From contig JAACJK010000112.1 of the NCBI GenBank assembly GCA_013368325.1, forward strand, positions 248,001 to 312,000: a DNA stretch of 64,000 nucleotides, written 5' to 3'. The notes beneath the pieces are model-generated. The model had not been told where the DNA came from. It made no database searches and saw only the letters and a list, made by a program, of their open reading frames with translations. Both the position numbers and the translations under genes were made by a program. Shown one piece after another: positions 21,130 to 32,199 of this stretch (its first letter is position 1; each line of letters opens with the position of its first letter). This DNA is from Ephemerocybe angulata. Its lineage: Eukaryota; Basidiomycota; Agaricomycetes; Agaricales; Psathyrellaceae.

Positions 21130-22735
21130 GCTAGCAGGCCTTCCCCGTCACCGCCAACCCATCCATCGTGCAAAATGCCGTAGAAGGTGGTGTGGGCATT
21201 CCCAGTTCCATGGTGTTCATCACCGGTCTCGTCTTGAGGGAGCTTGGATCACATATCACGAATGCCAAAAGTACATTCCCGAGAACTTGGAGTACTTCAT
21301 CTCCACAGCAGCCTCAAGACCGTCCCCCAAGGTTCTTGTTTACAACACCGAGGGTGGTAAGTGAACACATTTATTATTTATTATTCAAAAAGCCGCATTA
21401 TTCTAACAGCTGGTGCTTACAGTTTCCGGTTAGTGCGAGCTCCACCTCGCCGATTCACTGGAGAAAGACTACCAACTTCCCTGGAACTGCCAGTCCAGCC
21501 CATGCCCTTCGATGGTTTTTTCTTCACCAGTCGCGTTATGGCCTTGAAGGAGGTGCACACCGGCTCATCATTGCCACTGCTGGTGTTGACGATGCCCAGT
21601 GGGAACTTGTGCGAAGCCTACCAGTGGTATTCTTGAGCCCATCCACAAGATCACCGTCGCGTTGTGGAAGGAGTTCGATGGTTGACTCTCATGAAGGAGA
21701 GGAAGGATGAGGTGATCGTCGTCACCGCCAAGACCGTCGTCCGCAGTTCAAGCTATGGCGACAACGGCCTCCAGCCACTTCCTTGTCCATCTTTCCAACG
21801 GCTTCTGTATGGGATGGCACCGAGCCTCTCCAGGTTTGCAACATCTGCAAGGCTGAGTCGAAGATCGTTTCCGTCATTTCCAATGCAGGCCTGGTCCAAG
21901 GGTGAGCGTGTTATTGAGGTTGTCTCCTCCTTCCTGCACCCCGGTTACTTCGAGGACTACGAGAATGCCTTCAAGATAATTGAAGAGCCCGACTACCCTT
22001 TTCCTTCGAGACCATCGCCTCCATCAGCCTCCACGAGTAGAAAGAGTGGCACGACTGGGACGATTCGTCATGCGCTTCCACCCCCGCCACTTGGCTCATT
22101 TCCGCGTCCAGTCTCGCGTCTCGTTCAAGGGCGCCACATTACTCCCCAAGGCCTCAGCACAACTCTCGCCAACGACGGGTATGCCCTCACCAAGGCAGAC
22201 GGCACGACCACCTTCGGTGCTTACTTCACACAACGAACCATACTCGAAGGCCTAGGACCAACCCCTACTTTCTGAGCTCTCTGCCTGCTACAATCACCCA
22301 TGGTTTCTGGTCCAGTGCTGCCACCCATCGCTATGTCGAGACTGCTTGTCGCCCCCAGCGCAACATCGCGTCAGTTTTTGTCACATTTTTTTCTTATCTT
22401 TTGCAATACTGACGCCCACTTAGCTGCAACGTCATCTTCATCGGCATGCACTTGGCGATGAGCTCAGCATCCAGCTGGTCCGCAAGTTGTCAATATAGGG
22501 ACGGTCAACATCCAGGGCCCTTGCAAGTTCCGGCGAAGTTTCCCAGTCCCCCACTGTATACATACGTCTTCCCTAGGCCGGGTTCCCAGGAAAGGGGTGT
22601 GGGTGTGGGCCTTGACAACTCTTCCACCGCCAGTGTTGTCTGGGACGACGGCCACTTGCTTAAAGTGTGCGGTTTCTCGATCCTCGTGATCGTCAAGGAG
22701 AACCACAAGAGATGGAGGACTGTTATATATCTGAA
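21130..22735 (+). pseudogene. FAS beta subunit relic, 3' part
   Basis: Continuation of the relic left of the KDZ element. In order, over changing frames: AFPVTANPSIVQNAVEGG and IPSSM (SAT, about 21137-21215); an enoyl-reductase block VQPMPFDGFFFTSRVMALKE (about 21496-21555) with ATAGVDDAQWE; LWKEFD (about 21663); SSFLHPGYFEDYENAF and FRVQSRVSFKG (about 21930-22130); a GDELS dehydratase-type block (about 22456); and YVFPRPGSQE...VWDDGHLLKVCGFSI (about 22565-22690), the start of the malonyl/palmitoyl transferase (TGQGSQ-like). A GTAAGT...CTAACAG intron remains at about 21357-21410. Several stops, frameshifts and missing segments show decay. Confidence 0.75.
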
Positions 22736-23183
22736 TTATAACTTTTTACCACCTATATAGTAAAGAAACCTGTACAGCTGTATCCCTATATATGTCAGAT
22801 GCATGCTTTTATCGAACAGACGAGCAGTTGCCAAGCATCTCAGTACTCAGTACCGAGGTATGTAAAGGTATGTATGTTCCTGACACAACTAATCATGTCA
22901 GATCTTCTCGTGAGCCACGATCAGACACCTTGCCTTTTGCGACAATAATAAATATACAATTGGTGCACTAATCTTTCTAACCAGCAGTTTCCTAGTAGTA
23001 CTCCGGGAAGAAAAACTATTCTTTACAAGGGTCTGGCAGTCATCAGGTAGCTCTTCAAGAACTCTGGCGCTACCCATTCGTCTTCAAACTGTCCTAGAAT
23101 TGGGTACATGGTCACGAGCTATCATGCAGTGCACCGTTAGTATCCATTACCGAGGTAAAGACATGGCTCAACGTTAAAATCAC
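22736..23183. other. Intergenic; nothing recognised
   Basis: A/T-rich stretch between the FAS relic and the next gene. No supported feature. Confidence 0.4.
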
Positions 23184-23823
23184 CTAGTCGCAAAACTCTT
23201 TGACCTTCTGAGAATCCTGTTCGTGAAACAGTTTCGCTCTGTCCAACCCCTTCATAACCATTTTCCTGACGGAAACCTTTGATGGATGGGAGGGTCAGCA
23301 CTGTTATGTTGATTATTCTGCAGGATCTCACCTGCACTTTGGTATAGGTACGTGTAGACCACTCTGCATCCAAAATGTGTCCCCTCAACGCTCCGCGACG
23401 CAGCTCGCATTTCGGCTTCGGGATCTTCCTTGGGTTTTCGTATGGAACGTGATCAACGAGGATATCGGTGGTCCCCTCAGAGCGATCGCGAGCACCTTCA
23501 TCTGTTGTGTTTTCCAAATCGGCGATGTAACCGAGACCGGAACCTTCAGGCTCCCCTACTAGTTCAACCGCCCCTTCGACTAGAAAGGTGGTTATAACCA
23601 TTGATAGGGGTTCCAGAGGGAGGTCGACTTCGCCCCTTCTCTCATGATTGAGGCTTTCCTCTGCCGTATGATAAGCCTCCTCAACTGGTGAGCGTTTTTC
23701 GAAGTTGTGCTCTTCTGAACGGGGCGCTTCCACAAAATGGGTAGAAATATGTGGCCATTCCTGTCGGTAATAAGGAATAGCGGGGTCCCTCTTACGAATT
23801 GGAGGATAGGATAAACGCGACAT
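23184..23823 (-). CDS. Hypothetical protein, 194 aa
   Basis: ATG at 23823-23821. Exons 23823-23332 and 23276-23184 joined by a 55-nt GTGAGA...AAAG intron give 194 aa. The C-terminal exon reads VSVRKMVMKGLDRAKLFHEQ and ends SQKVKEFCD, with a basic, helical look. The middle is acidic (GYIADLENTTDEGARD). No known domain, signal or membrane segment. The splice model is preferred because reading through gives a less protein-like tail. Confidence 0.55.
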
Positions 23824-24878
23824 GCAGAGCCGTCGACTGGCTTTGGGAATGTTCGAGGAAGGTGGGTGGATTTAGGGCACCCGTCGCTTCGCGTCGAGGA
23901 TTTATATGGCAAAGAACAGTCGCTCCTATTGGTTACGGTGTGCGATAATCACCACCGAGAAACAGACCTTCGAACATTTAGAAACAAAAGCTAGGTACAT
24001 TTTGTTTAGTTAGATGTCCGACTTCGTCACTCCGCCATGCAATTGGAACCACTCAGGCTTACCAGAACTACACATCAAGGTATGCTGAAATGAGGCTTAG
24101 AAGATGTCAGACGACAGGCGCATTGTGAGTATGTATAACAATTGGGAGGTGTGGGGGGAGGGTGTCTCACAAGTGACAGGTGCTTCCGGGATGAGTTGAA
24201 ATTGGACTCAGGCTTGTGTCAGCAGCCGATGGAAGACAATGTGGTTGAATGTATGGAGCCAGTGGCTGAATTGATGATCGCTAAAAGCCTCTTGTTTGCA
24301 ACAAAGGCAGGGCCGGTGCGATTAACGGGACATTGTTAATGTTTGTTCTGTTGTTACTTGACGCCACGCGGCCACCGAGAGAGACAGGAGAGAAGTTGAA
24401 TTTGAAACGCCGACGATCTACCTCGCAACACTTGGAAAGGCCCTATCTGTAGATCCTGGTTCTGTCCCTGGAGTCGGAATCTAGCAGGTCCAGCAGAGTT
24501 CTTTAAGTCAGCTATGACTGCGTTGACGCGGTGAACGGCATATGATTTTTACAACAAAATATTATAGGGCGGTATATTGGGAAGTAGTAGGGAGACACTT
24601 GCTATTGTGGCAACGGCGCACGAGAGGGATGAGCAGGATCATGAGCGTCCAAGCGTTGAACATTACAAGCCAGACTTGAGGAGCAGAAGAGATTGAGTAT
24701 AAGTAATGCGAGACTAGGAGAAGGAAACAGAGGCTCAAGAAGGCCAAATGTAGATCCAGACAAATGGAATGAGATGTATAGGGTTGAATAGTAGGGCTAG
24801 GATTATATACAATATGCATAGCAAGGATATGCCAATCCTCCACAATGGCATTCCCGTTTCAGACGGCCACATTGCTCA
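23824..24878. other. Intergenic; no supported gene
   Basis: About 1 kb upstream of the 194-aa gene and downstream of the large minus-strand frame. A 93-codon hydrophobic frame (24562-24843, -) starts at GTG and looks accidental. Confidence 0.4.
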
Positions 24879-26882
24879 GCGCTCGTTGGCGCGATCTAGG
24901 GCGGCTTGGATAACAGAGGGAGAAATGAGAAGTGGACAGGGAAATAGCACCGCCTCCCGCTCGCCTCGCCCTTCATGTTTCCTTGCGTCATCAGCGTAGT
25001 CCTGGAGCGTCTTTGTATTGCCGTCTATCTTGAGCCGACACGCCCATCGGACCACTTTGCAAAGCAGATGCTCTACAAACAGGGCACTAAAGCCAATCCT
25101 CTCTTTATCACCGTCCGACATCGTGCTCTCGATATGGTGATACATGAGGCCGAATGCAAAGCGGGCTGCATTGGTGTTGGGGATCTTGAATCCCAGAAGC
25201 TCTAGGCCACGGTGGGCGCCAAGCTGTGGCCGCTCCCATATCCAGTCTGCAAGCATTGTCTCCTCCGGCATTCTGATCAACCCTACCAACGCCATTGAGT
25301 TGACAAGCTGTAACGCTGTGAGTCCCGCAATTCCCTGGATCTGCAGCCGTTGAACCATGCCCAGTGCAATCTTCCAGCTTGGCTTCGACCCCGTCCATGT
25401 GTATTGGTCCTGGTCTGCCATCGTGTCCAGGAAGGCGATCCATGTGTTAACGACATTTTCCTCAAAGTAGGGGCCGAACTTCTCCTCCCGCGTCGCCTGG
25501 CGTCCTTGGCGGACAAGAGTAGGCTGAGCGCGCAGTAGGTTGTTTGGGGTACCATACTGCTGCATGTCGTCCAGACACATCTCCAACAACACGGACTGCA
25601 TGTTTCGAGTGATGACTCGTGAGAACTTGGTCACCGTTTCCTCCAACGACGTGGACCAGAGCCCCCCATCTGTATCCAGGTGCTCCAGAAATCTCTCGGT
25701 TCTAGCACCCTGCCCAGTCCCGAAGAAGACGAGGAAATTCAAAAGGCCATAGGGCCCCGTCAAAGGTTTGGTGGCGAGATGGGCTTCAACTAGCTGGGAC
25801 ATGTGATTGAAAGCTCGAGCTGGATCGAAGTGGTCAGGGTTGGTGTCCGTGTGATTTGTCCGTGTCGAATGAGCGCCTTTCAGGACACGTCCCAGTACCT
25901 CTATTACTGCAACACCGCCTTTCCTGTCCTGCAAGGATTCCCGCATGATTAAATTAAGGACGCCGACATCCGCGTTGCCCCCGGGGAGGACTTTCTCGGC
26001 AGTGATACTGTTCGCGGCAAAGGAGAGGGGTCTGCTTTTCTGGCTGTATTTCGAAAGGCGCCCAGCGACTAAGGAAGATGGCTTGTCAAAGCGATCTGCG
26101 ATGCAGCAGTGGATGAGCGTCCCGATAGCATGTAAGTCGTCCTGGGCATCCTTCGAGAGCATCGCTCGCATTGCGGTAACGTTCGTTTTCTCGATGGCAG
26201 CAAGATTATTCAAGATCTTCTTGGCAGCATCACGATTGCTTCTTGACTTGGTACCAGCAACAAACGCAGGTGAGGTTAAGAGGGTTTGGATTCGGGGAGA
26301 GATTAGGATAGAGTCAGTGCCGCAAGCGTCCACAATGAACGATAGAAGTGCGCCACGCAGGATGGCCCAGTCATAGAAACCTTGACTTCCTTTGGCTGGC
26401 TTGGAACCCGCTGCACTCGGGAAAAGCTTGTCGTACTTTTGGAGGGCGGGAAGGATAAGAATGTTGGTGAGAACAGCATTGAGAATGGTGGGTAGAGCAT
26501 TTTGAGGTTTCCATGGTGCCTTTTCGACATCCTCTTTGTAAGGCGGTGTATCGAGATTGACGCGTTGGAGGCTATTGGTCGGATGTATCCCATACAAGTC
26601 AGAGGGGAGACTTGACAGAAGTTCATCGGGAGGCCTTGGTCCCCAGTCTCCACCGATGATATCAACAACTGACCCATCACCGTCCTGATCCCTCAGGTAG
26701 GAAATCTGCCGTGCAAAGAGGTAGTGCATAACATGGCCAGTCAAACGTGAAAGGGATGGCGACACCTCCAAGAATTTCATGTAGCCCGCGTCGAACAAAT
26801 GGTTAGCCGCCGCTTGACCTATCCCTCCGGATGTGCCTTGCTCTTTGAACCATTTGAAGATGGCGATAAAGAGACCGGCCAA
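24876..26882 (-). CDS. Large hypothetical protein exon, 668 codons
   Basis: An uninterrupted 2-kb frame, the longest in the window, with balanced composition and no repeats. It begins at a TTG after a stop, so the true start must lie in an upstream exon. Upstream, 27135-26885 contains protein-like stretches (GLYYIADITQGLPGA, ENAMLSLADCISRW) in other frames, requiring an intron or a frameshift near 26985 and near 26885. The product is mostly helical by eye and lacks recognisable catalytic motifs or membrane spans, apart from a hydrophobic LAGLFIAIFKWF at its beginning. I do not recognise the family. Confidence 0.6.
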   Translation of the reverse strand: MAGLFIAIFKWFKEQGTSGGIGQAAANHLFDAGYMKFLEVSPSLSRLTGHVMHYLFARQISYLRDQDGDGSVVDIIGGDWGPRPPDELLSSLPSDLYGIHPTNSLQRVNLDTPPYKEDVEKAPWKPQNALPTILNAVLTNILILPALQKYDKLFPSAAGSKPAKGSQGFYDWAILRGALLSFIVDACGTDSILISPRIQTLLTSPAFVAGTKSRSNRDAAKKILNNLAAIEKTNVTAMRAMLSKDAQDDLHAIGTLIHCCIADRFDKPSSLVAGRLSKYSQKSRPLSFAANSITAEKVLPGGNADVGVLNLIMRESLQDRKGGVAVIEVLGRVLKGAHSTRTNHTDTNPDHFDPARAFNHMSQLVEAHLATKPLTGPYGLLNFLVFFGTGQGARTERFLEHLDTDGGLWSTSLEETVTKFSRVITRNMQSVLLEMCLDDMQQYGTPNNLLRAQPTLVRQGRQATREEKFGPYFEENVVNTWIAFLDTMADQDQYTWTGSKPSWKIALGMVQRLQIQGIAGLTALQLVNSMALVGLIRMPEETMLADWIWERPQLGAHRGLELLGFKIPNTNAARFAFGLMYHHIESTMSDGDKERIGFSALFVEHLLCKVVRWACRLKIDGNTKTLQDYADDARKHEGRGEREAVLFPCPLLISPSVIQAALDRANER

Positions 26883-26884
26883 CC

Positions 26885-27135
26885 TTCCAGCGAGATATAC
26901 AGTCCGCTAAGCTAAGCATTGCGTTCTCTTCCGCTGCTCCAGGCAGGCCTTGGGTGATGTCGGCGATGTAGTAAAGCCCTGCTAGCTCTCGCGAGACGGT
27001 ATCTTCAGCGCAGTACCACTATTAGCAGCTGCGGCTATAGTCCTACCCAAGTCCTTGCTACCACCTGAGCCAACACCACTATCCTGAGCAGCAAGATTGA
27101 CTCTGCCACTTCCCGATGCAGCAGCGTGGGACTAA
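26885..27135 (-). pseudogene. Possible broken upstream exon of the 668-codon gene
   Basis: Two in-phase protein-like pieces, AAASGSGRVNLAAQDSG...LKIPSRE and LAGLYYIADITQGLPGAAEE, abut at about 26985 but differ by one frame, with a TAG just after the junction. It is either a frameshift mutation, a sequencing indel or a chance arrangement. Confidence 0.3.
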
Positions 27136-27444
27136 GGAATCAAGTTGGACAGGCATACTAGGTGGGCCAACCGTGGAATGACAAGCCAAAAGAGAATGAG
27201 CTCACTGGTTTATTCAAGGGCTTCTCTCTCGATGCCTTGCCCAGTTCAAAGCCCTAATCTGGCACCAATGTGAGTGGGGCCCATGCACGACACACAACAT
27301 TTGGCTTCCTGGCAAAAAGACTGAGAAGCTCTTCACTCAGCGTCTCTCAGATGATGTTATCGTCCATAACCCCAACCCTTGCACAGTCCTTCCCCAGACC
27401 TGGATTCATTACACTTGTTGCCATCTTCTTGTATATAAGACCAG

Positions 27445-27523
27445 ATAGTCTAGTAGTTACACTCACAGCAAAAGCTTAGTAATAGCTATTTCTCAAGGTC
27501 TCAGGTTCAATCCTGAGGCATGC
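27445..27523 (+). other. tRNA-like module
   Basis: TAGTCTAGTAGTTA fits an A-box, and CTCAGGTTCAATCCTGAG forms a perfect T-stem with a B-box. The acceptor stem is not evident. It lies just before a GTGGACTC repeat array, the same arrangement as in the KDZ element. Confidence 0.45.
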
Positions 27524-27554
27524 TATTTATTTTCTTTCTGTCAAAAGTAGAGAT

Positions 27555-27800
27555 CATAAGAGTTCACATGGAGTCTATGTGGACTCTATGTGAACTCCAC
27601 TGGCTTGGGAACAGATATAAACTCTAAGTCTAATGTGGACTGGCTGTGGAGGGGGGAGGGGGGGCTGATTGTGGAGGGGGTATGGACTCTATGTGGACTC
27701 CACAATGAGTCCACTAGTCAGAGTCCATAAAATACCCAGAGTACACTGGTAGACTGGTGGACTCTGGGCAGTCTACGTGGAGTTTAGGTGAACAGGTGGG
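27555..27800. repeat. GTGGACTC-type subterminal array
   Basis: GAGTCTATGTGGACTC and related units recur in both orientations, interrupted by a G-rich run at about 27645-27685. It looks like one end of a KDZ-like element whose other end I cannot place. Confidence 0.5.
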
Positions 27801-28199
27801 GGACTAAGAATTACAGATCAAAAGCACTAAAGCATCAGTAACATATGTATTTTGATGGAGTAGAATTTCTGGCCACCCTTAAAAGTACTAGCTGGAAGTG
27901 AGTGGAGTACTTTCACTAACAAGCTTTTAAGGTTGCATATCTTGTATTTTATGAATACTTCTATTCAGTTCTATATAACCAATAAATAGAAAGTAGCCCT
28001 TCCTAAGTCAGTCAGCAGAATTCTTATATATGCTCTCATTCATGCATTTACTCTTCTCTAAAAGTGTCTTGCTATATCCTTTATGCAATGGTTTTTGGAA
28101 GCTTGCCTCCCTGGTGCAGGGAGTAAAATAACAATAATCTGGCCTTTTCTGAAGGAGTTCCACGGAAGAAGAAAATGGTAATCTGATTCCTAAAGAGCA

Positions 28200-28797
28200 T
28201 AATGACAAACACTCTATCTCTTTGCTATATCTCAATCTTACAGTCCAGAAGCTTAATCATCTGTTGACTTATTTGTTTGTGGTTCAAGGTGAGTTTGTGT
28301 TTGCTGCTTTCAATGAAAAAACACTGTTAAAGCATTCCACCATAGCGAATACTCAACCACAGACCAGTTCCTTCTTGATGTTCTCAATGTATCCCACTTC
28401 CTTGACATCCCTGATGGCATTCAATTTGTTATCCATGCATTCAAAACCTGAACTGTCTTCAATCCTATTCTGAAGTTCCAGCTGGCACGTCAATATTATA
28501 TCACACAGTGGGTCGAGCCTGCATTATGTGCCATGATGAACTGGTATGGAATAGCCTTCTCCCATGAAGATGCATTCAAGCTTGGTTGGGATGTCTTCTA
28601 TGACATTATGTCAACAAAGTTCAAGGTAGGCGAGCTGCAGAAAGCAATGGCATACAATACTCCTGTGCTTATGCGAGGGGCACTCTGTCTGGAGCAGCTC
28701 TACTCAACCCTGTGCAAACAGCGATGGGAAAACTCGTGGTGGAATAACCTAGCTCATCACATCCTTTATCCTGACTGGAGCTCAGCAGGGGAGTGAG
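28200..28797 (+). pseudogene. BTB-like repeat-family protein relic
   Basis: A run reading FLLDVLNVSHFLDIPDG then FQLARQYYITQWVEPALCAM, followed by FSHEDAFKLGWDVFY, ALCLEQLYSTLCKQRW and WWNNLAHHILYPDW. It matches the C-terminal half of a large Agaricomycete family of BTB/POZ-like proteins of unknown function. One in-frame stop (about 28470) and a missing BTB part show it is a fragment. The last open piece is 28533-28796. Confidence 0.45.
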
Positions 28798-29069
28798 TCC
28801 ATCAGCAACTAACTGCAGTGGATATTCTAGGTGTCTGTCAAGGGTGTCAGATAGTGATACATCTGTGTTTGAAAGAGAATGAGTTATTTAGAAAGGACTC
28901 TGACCTCATTGAGCAATGTATCTCCTGAGTAAAGGCTCTTTGTGGCGACAAATCTCCCCAGGTGACCCCAGCATGTACCTATGAGGCAGCAGGCCCTAGT
29001 TGTATGTAGAATAGAACTTCAGCAAATTTAAGCTTAATATTGTGTGCAACTATAAAAATGTGTGCACTA

Positions 29070-29330
29070 TGCAACCTATTTCCAGGGGTAATTCCTGGAC
29101 ACACCTGGGTGCCCGTGGATTTACCAGGTGTTCTACCTGACACCCAGAATTTCCAAGGATTGGAAATTCAGGGGTGTCCAGGGGTTGTCCAGGGGTGGTA
29201 TTTGTGGAACTCGCTGTCCAGGTGTATCCAGAGGCACGCCCCTGGGTATTCCCTGGTACTTCCGGGCATGTCCAAGGTCCCGATTCTTTGAGAGGTAAAC
29301 CAGGTATTTTCTACGATTGTACCAAGGATT
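29070..29330. repeat. CCAGGTGT-type subterminal array (family C)
   Basis: Units such as ACCAGGTGTTCTACCTG and CAGGGGTTGTCCAGGGGT recur. Related units (TTCAGGTGTTC, ACCTGGGGATATTACC) occur at 31305-31615. The two could be ends of one element, about 2.6 kb, holding the LINE fragment and 117-bp repeats between them. Confidence 0.4.
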
Positions 29331-29345
29331 TGTATTGTTATAGTT

Positions 29346-29461
29346 TGGCATGCCCCACTGGGGTGACGGGCATTGCAGGAGAGAGGGGATATGCTCAGCG
29401 CTCAAGTTGAGAAAGAAAACGGGGGTTGTTGTTATGCAATTATTAGGCAAGTACTTTTAAG
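29346..29461 (+). repeat. 117-bp direct repeat, copy 1
   Basis: Begins TGGCATGCCCCACTGGGG and ends ACTTTTAAGT. Nearly identical to 30891-31007. Neither copy encodes a recognisable protein. Each contains a short palindrome TGCCCCACTGGGG...GGGCA. Confidence 0.9.
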
Positions 29462-29469
29462 TAAGAGCA

Positions 29470-30812
29470 CTGTGTAACGTGCACTACCGTGTGTACGTCC
29501 CCTCCAGAAAACTTATTGAGGACCTTACCATCAACCTGGGAGCAAATGAAGATAGTGCGTGGCTGAACCATGAATGCAGGAAGCTCATGCCCCTGCTGAC
29601 CGTGAGGCTCCAGCTCCGACAAGGCCTTACGGTGCTCTGCGAGTACTCCAATCAGACCTCCCCGGAATTGAGATGCAGGGCAAGGACACTCGCGAACTCG
29701 GCAACGTCCTCCCTGCCTCTGAACACCCCGGTACAGCGGTTCGCGACATGATACAAAGTGGTCTCTGGAGCTCGCCTCTCGACACAGACTCAAGCCACCT
29801 TCTATGCCGCCATAATGGACTGGCACAGAAGAATGTCGCTGCATGGCGCGCAACAGTCCTGAACCTCCAGCTTACAGAAACTACAGCCTTGGCCACCCTT
29901 GGCTACGAGCCGATGTCTGAGGTGATATGGCGATCGATCTGGAGTAGCAACATAGTTCCCAAGAAGGCCCGTGTATTCCTGTGGAAGCTCATGCATGGGG
30001 CCCTGCCATGTGGCACCAACTGGAATGACAACCTGGCCTATGCAGAATAAGCCCTCTGCCAGCACTGCCGGGTCCAAGAAACACCCAATCACCTCCTTAC
30101 ACAGTGCCCCCAGTCCTGCCAGTCAACCATCTGGAACCTGGCGAATGGCCTGCTTCATCGCCGTAGCATACCCAGCATTCTCCCGGTTACCTTTGGCTCG
30201 ATCCTGACGTGCGGGCTCTCGAATAGGAAGATTAAACTCACCCAGGGCCAGGAATGGCTCCAAACCATTGTACTGTCTGAATCAGTGTGGCTGCTGTGGG
30301 TGGTCAGGTGTAAATGGGTAATCGACAATGAGGCCGATCCCGCTCTGTACCCCATGCCTCCCGAGATCATGAACCATTGGTGGAAACTGATAAATTTCAA
30401 ACTTAATTTTGATATCCTCGCCACTGATACAAAGCACTACGATACTAAGGCAATCGTCGCTGGCCTCGTCGAAGACACCTAGCAAGGGCAACCCTGGGCA
30501 AGTTCTTAGAATGGCATCAGAACATGGGGGTGTTAGTGGGTAGGGACTCAGCAGCAAGGCGCCCTCCAGGGCGCAACCGCTGAGTCAGAGTCCCACACTA
30601 CTGAACGAGAGCGAGCCCTCGTTGTAGGTGAGGGTGGGCCGTATGGCCCATCCCCAGCCAGTGTCCATCACCAGGATTTTTCTCTTGTCTGGGGGGCCCG
30701 CACGCTGGCCTGGTTTCTCTGCTGCTATCCGATCTGCATATGCTGGGGTGTGGGGAGGTTGTACACCTCTGCTGTACCCCACCTATGGCTACCACCAAAA
30801 AAAGAAAAAAAA
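29470..30812 (+). mobile_element. LINE 3' fragment (RNase H tail, zf-RVT, poly-A)
   Basis: A 5'-truncated non-LTR retrotransposon. Pieces in shifting frames give a zinc-binding reverse-transcriptase tail: VIWRSIWSSNIVPKKARVFL, WKLMHGALPCGTNW, CQHCRVQETPNHLLTQCP, then IMNHWWKLINFKLNFDI. Stops at about 30050 and 30480 end the frames. A G/C-rich 3' untranslated part follows, and an A-rich tail lies at 30793-30812. It is flanked by the 117-bp direct repeats, but 78 bp separate the tail from the second copy, so these are not its target duplication. Confidence 0.65.
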
Positions 30813-30890
30813 AATTCATCATCTTGATCTTTAATCCAGCAATTATTAACCAAAATTCTGCCTTGAGCTACTTGACACTTGTAGGATGGG

Positions 30891-31007
30891 TGGCGTGCCC
30901 CACTGGGGCAACGGGCATTGCAGGAGAGAGGGGATATGCTCAGCGCTCAAGTTGAGAAAGAAAACGGGGGTTGTTGTTATGCAATTATTAAGCGAGTACT
31001 TTTAAGT
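30891..31007 (+). repeat. 117-bp direct repeat, copy 2
   Basis: Second copy of 29346-29461 in the same orientation with only a few substitutions. The flanks of the two copies share nothing. Confidence 0.9.
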
Positions 31008-31789
31008 TTCTCTACACTGCAGTGACTGATTGGAGTTGCATTGTGTATTAAAGCCATGTAGGGGTCAAGGATGGGCGTGTTTTTCAGCGGGGCTTCAGAG
31101 TTGGGTACTTTCCAGGCTTGTTGGAACCGAGCGGTGCTCTCCACCTAATCCACTCAACTCTTAGCATCTTCTTGGTCTCGTCGGTATTCAGGTTACCAAG
31201 GCGTGCTCTCACTGGATATTTGTACATACCTGTATCATAGCGTACTGAACCTGGCTGAGCACCAATATATGATTTATTTTTGATTTCCCTATCTACGACA
31301 CCAAAAATACCTGTGAATTCCAGGTGTTCCAATTCCAGTGCCAGCCATGAATACCTGAAATCCATAGAAGCACCAGGTTCACGGCCAGGTAAGAGATACC
31401 CATCAAAAACATGTATATTACCTAGTGCTGAGAGGGATTTACCGATACAACCTGTCTAGGTATACTGGAAGATCACCTGGGGATATTACCCAACAATCCC
31501 GGGACGGGGTATACCTGGCAAATTCAGGTGTTCTCTGTGCATTCCAGAAAAAATTCATGGGGCAAAGGGGGAATACTCCTGTGCTTTCCAGGGATTCCGT
31601 TAGGTAATATCCCTGGACAAGAAGTCCATAGTAGTAGATTCTAATAAGAAATATGTGGTTGCTATTGAGTCGCGCTAGAAAATGTGTGGATTTCCATTTT
31701 ATGAAAAAAGAAATGTAGGGAAATACTGATAATGTGTGGGAATTATTAAATGTTACATTCGACCGCTATAAACTAGATATAAATTGTTA

Positions 31790-32087
31790 AAAGTCCAACA
31801 AAAGTCCAGTGAAAGTTCTATAGGACTATAAGTCTCTAATAGAAATCCAACAGATATCAGATATATATGTAAGTCACTACAATATGGATTAAATTACTAA
31901 AGTACTATAAGAGCTTAGCTAGACTTAAACTGGACTTCAAGTCTCAACCAGACTCAACTGAACTAGACTTTTGTTGGACTCCTTTTGGACTTCCAACTGA
32001 TCTCCAATAGAAATGCACAAGTTTAGCAGAAGTCTGAAGGACAAGCCGGAGTCCTACAGGACCCTTGGGGGAGTGTGAAGTACAAGA
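31790..32087 (+). mobile_element. Diverged KDZ family A right end
   Basis: Aligns by eye with 57480-57780, the same end of the deleted KDZ derivative, including GGACAAGCCGGAGTCCTACA and the terminal GGGGGAGTGTGAAGTACA. No matching opposite end is visible. About 62 bases including the terminus (32066-32128) are repeated next to it at 32131-32193 with a few changes (GGATACGTCTTGGCCTC for AGATACATCTTGGCTCC). Confidence 0.65.
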
Positions 32088-32199
32088 TACATCTTGGCTC
32101 CTTTGACAAATCCAAGTTAGTCAAACTCTTGAGGGGGTGTGAAGTACAGGATACGTCTTGGCCTCTTTGACAAACCCAAGCTAGTCAAGCTCATGCTAG

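Noticed and set aside
24562..24843. 93-codon hydrophobic minus-strand frame
   Set aside because: GTG start, no homology, lies in the short gap beyond a gene end; hydrophobicity follows from T-rich DNA.
28200..28800. TET/JBP oxygenase, often linked to KDZ elements
   Set aside because: No HxD...H iron-binding pattern; the blocks match a BTB-like repeat family instead. No TET/JBP motif was found anywhere in the window.
29346..31007. 117-bp direct repeats as LTRs or as a LINE target duplication
   Set aside because: They lack TG...CA ends, there is no primer-binding site or polypurine tract, and the LINE poly-A tail does not abut the second copy.
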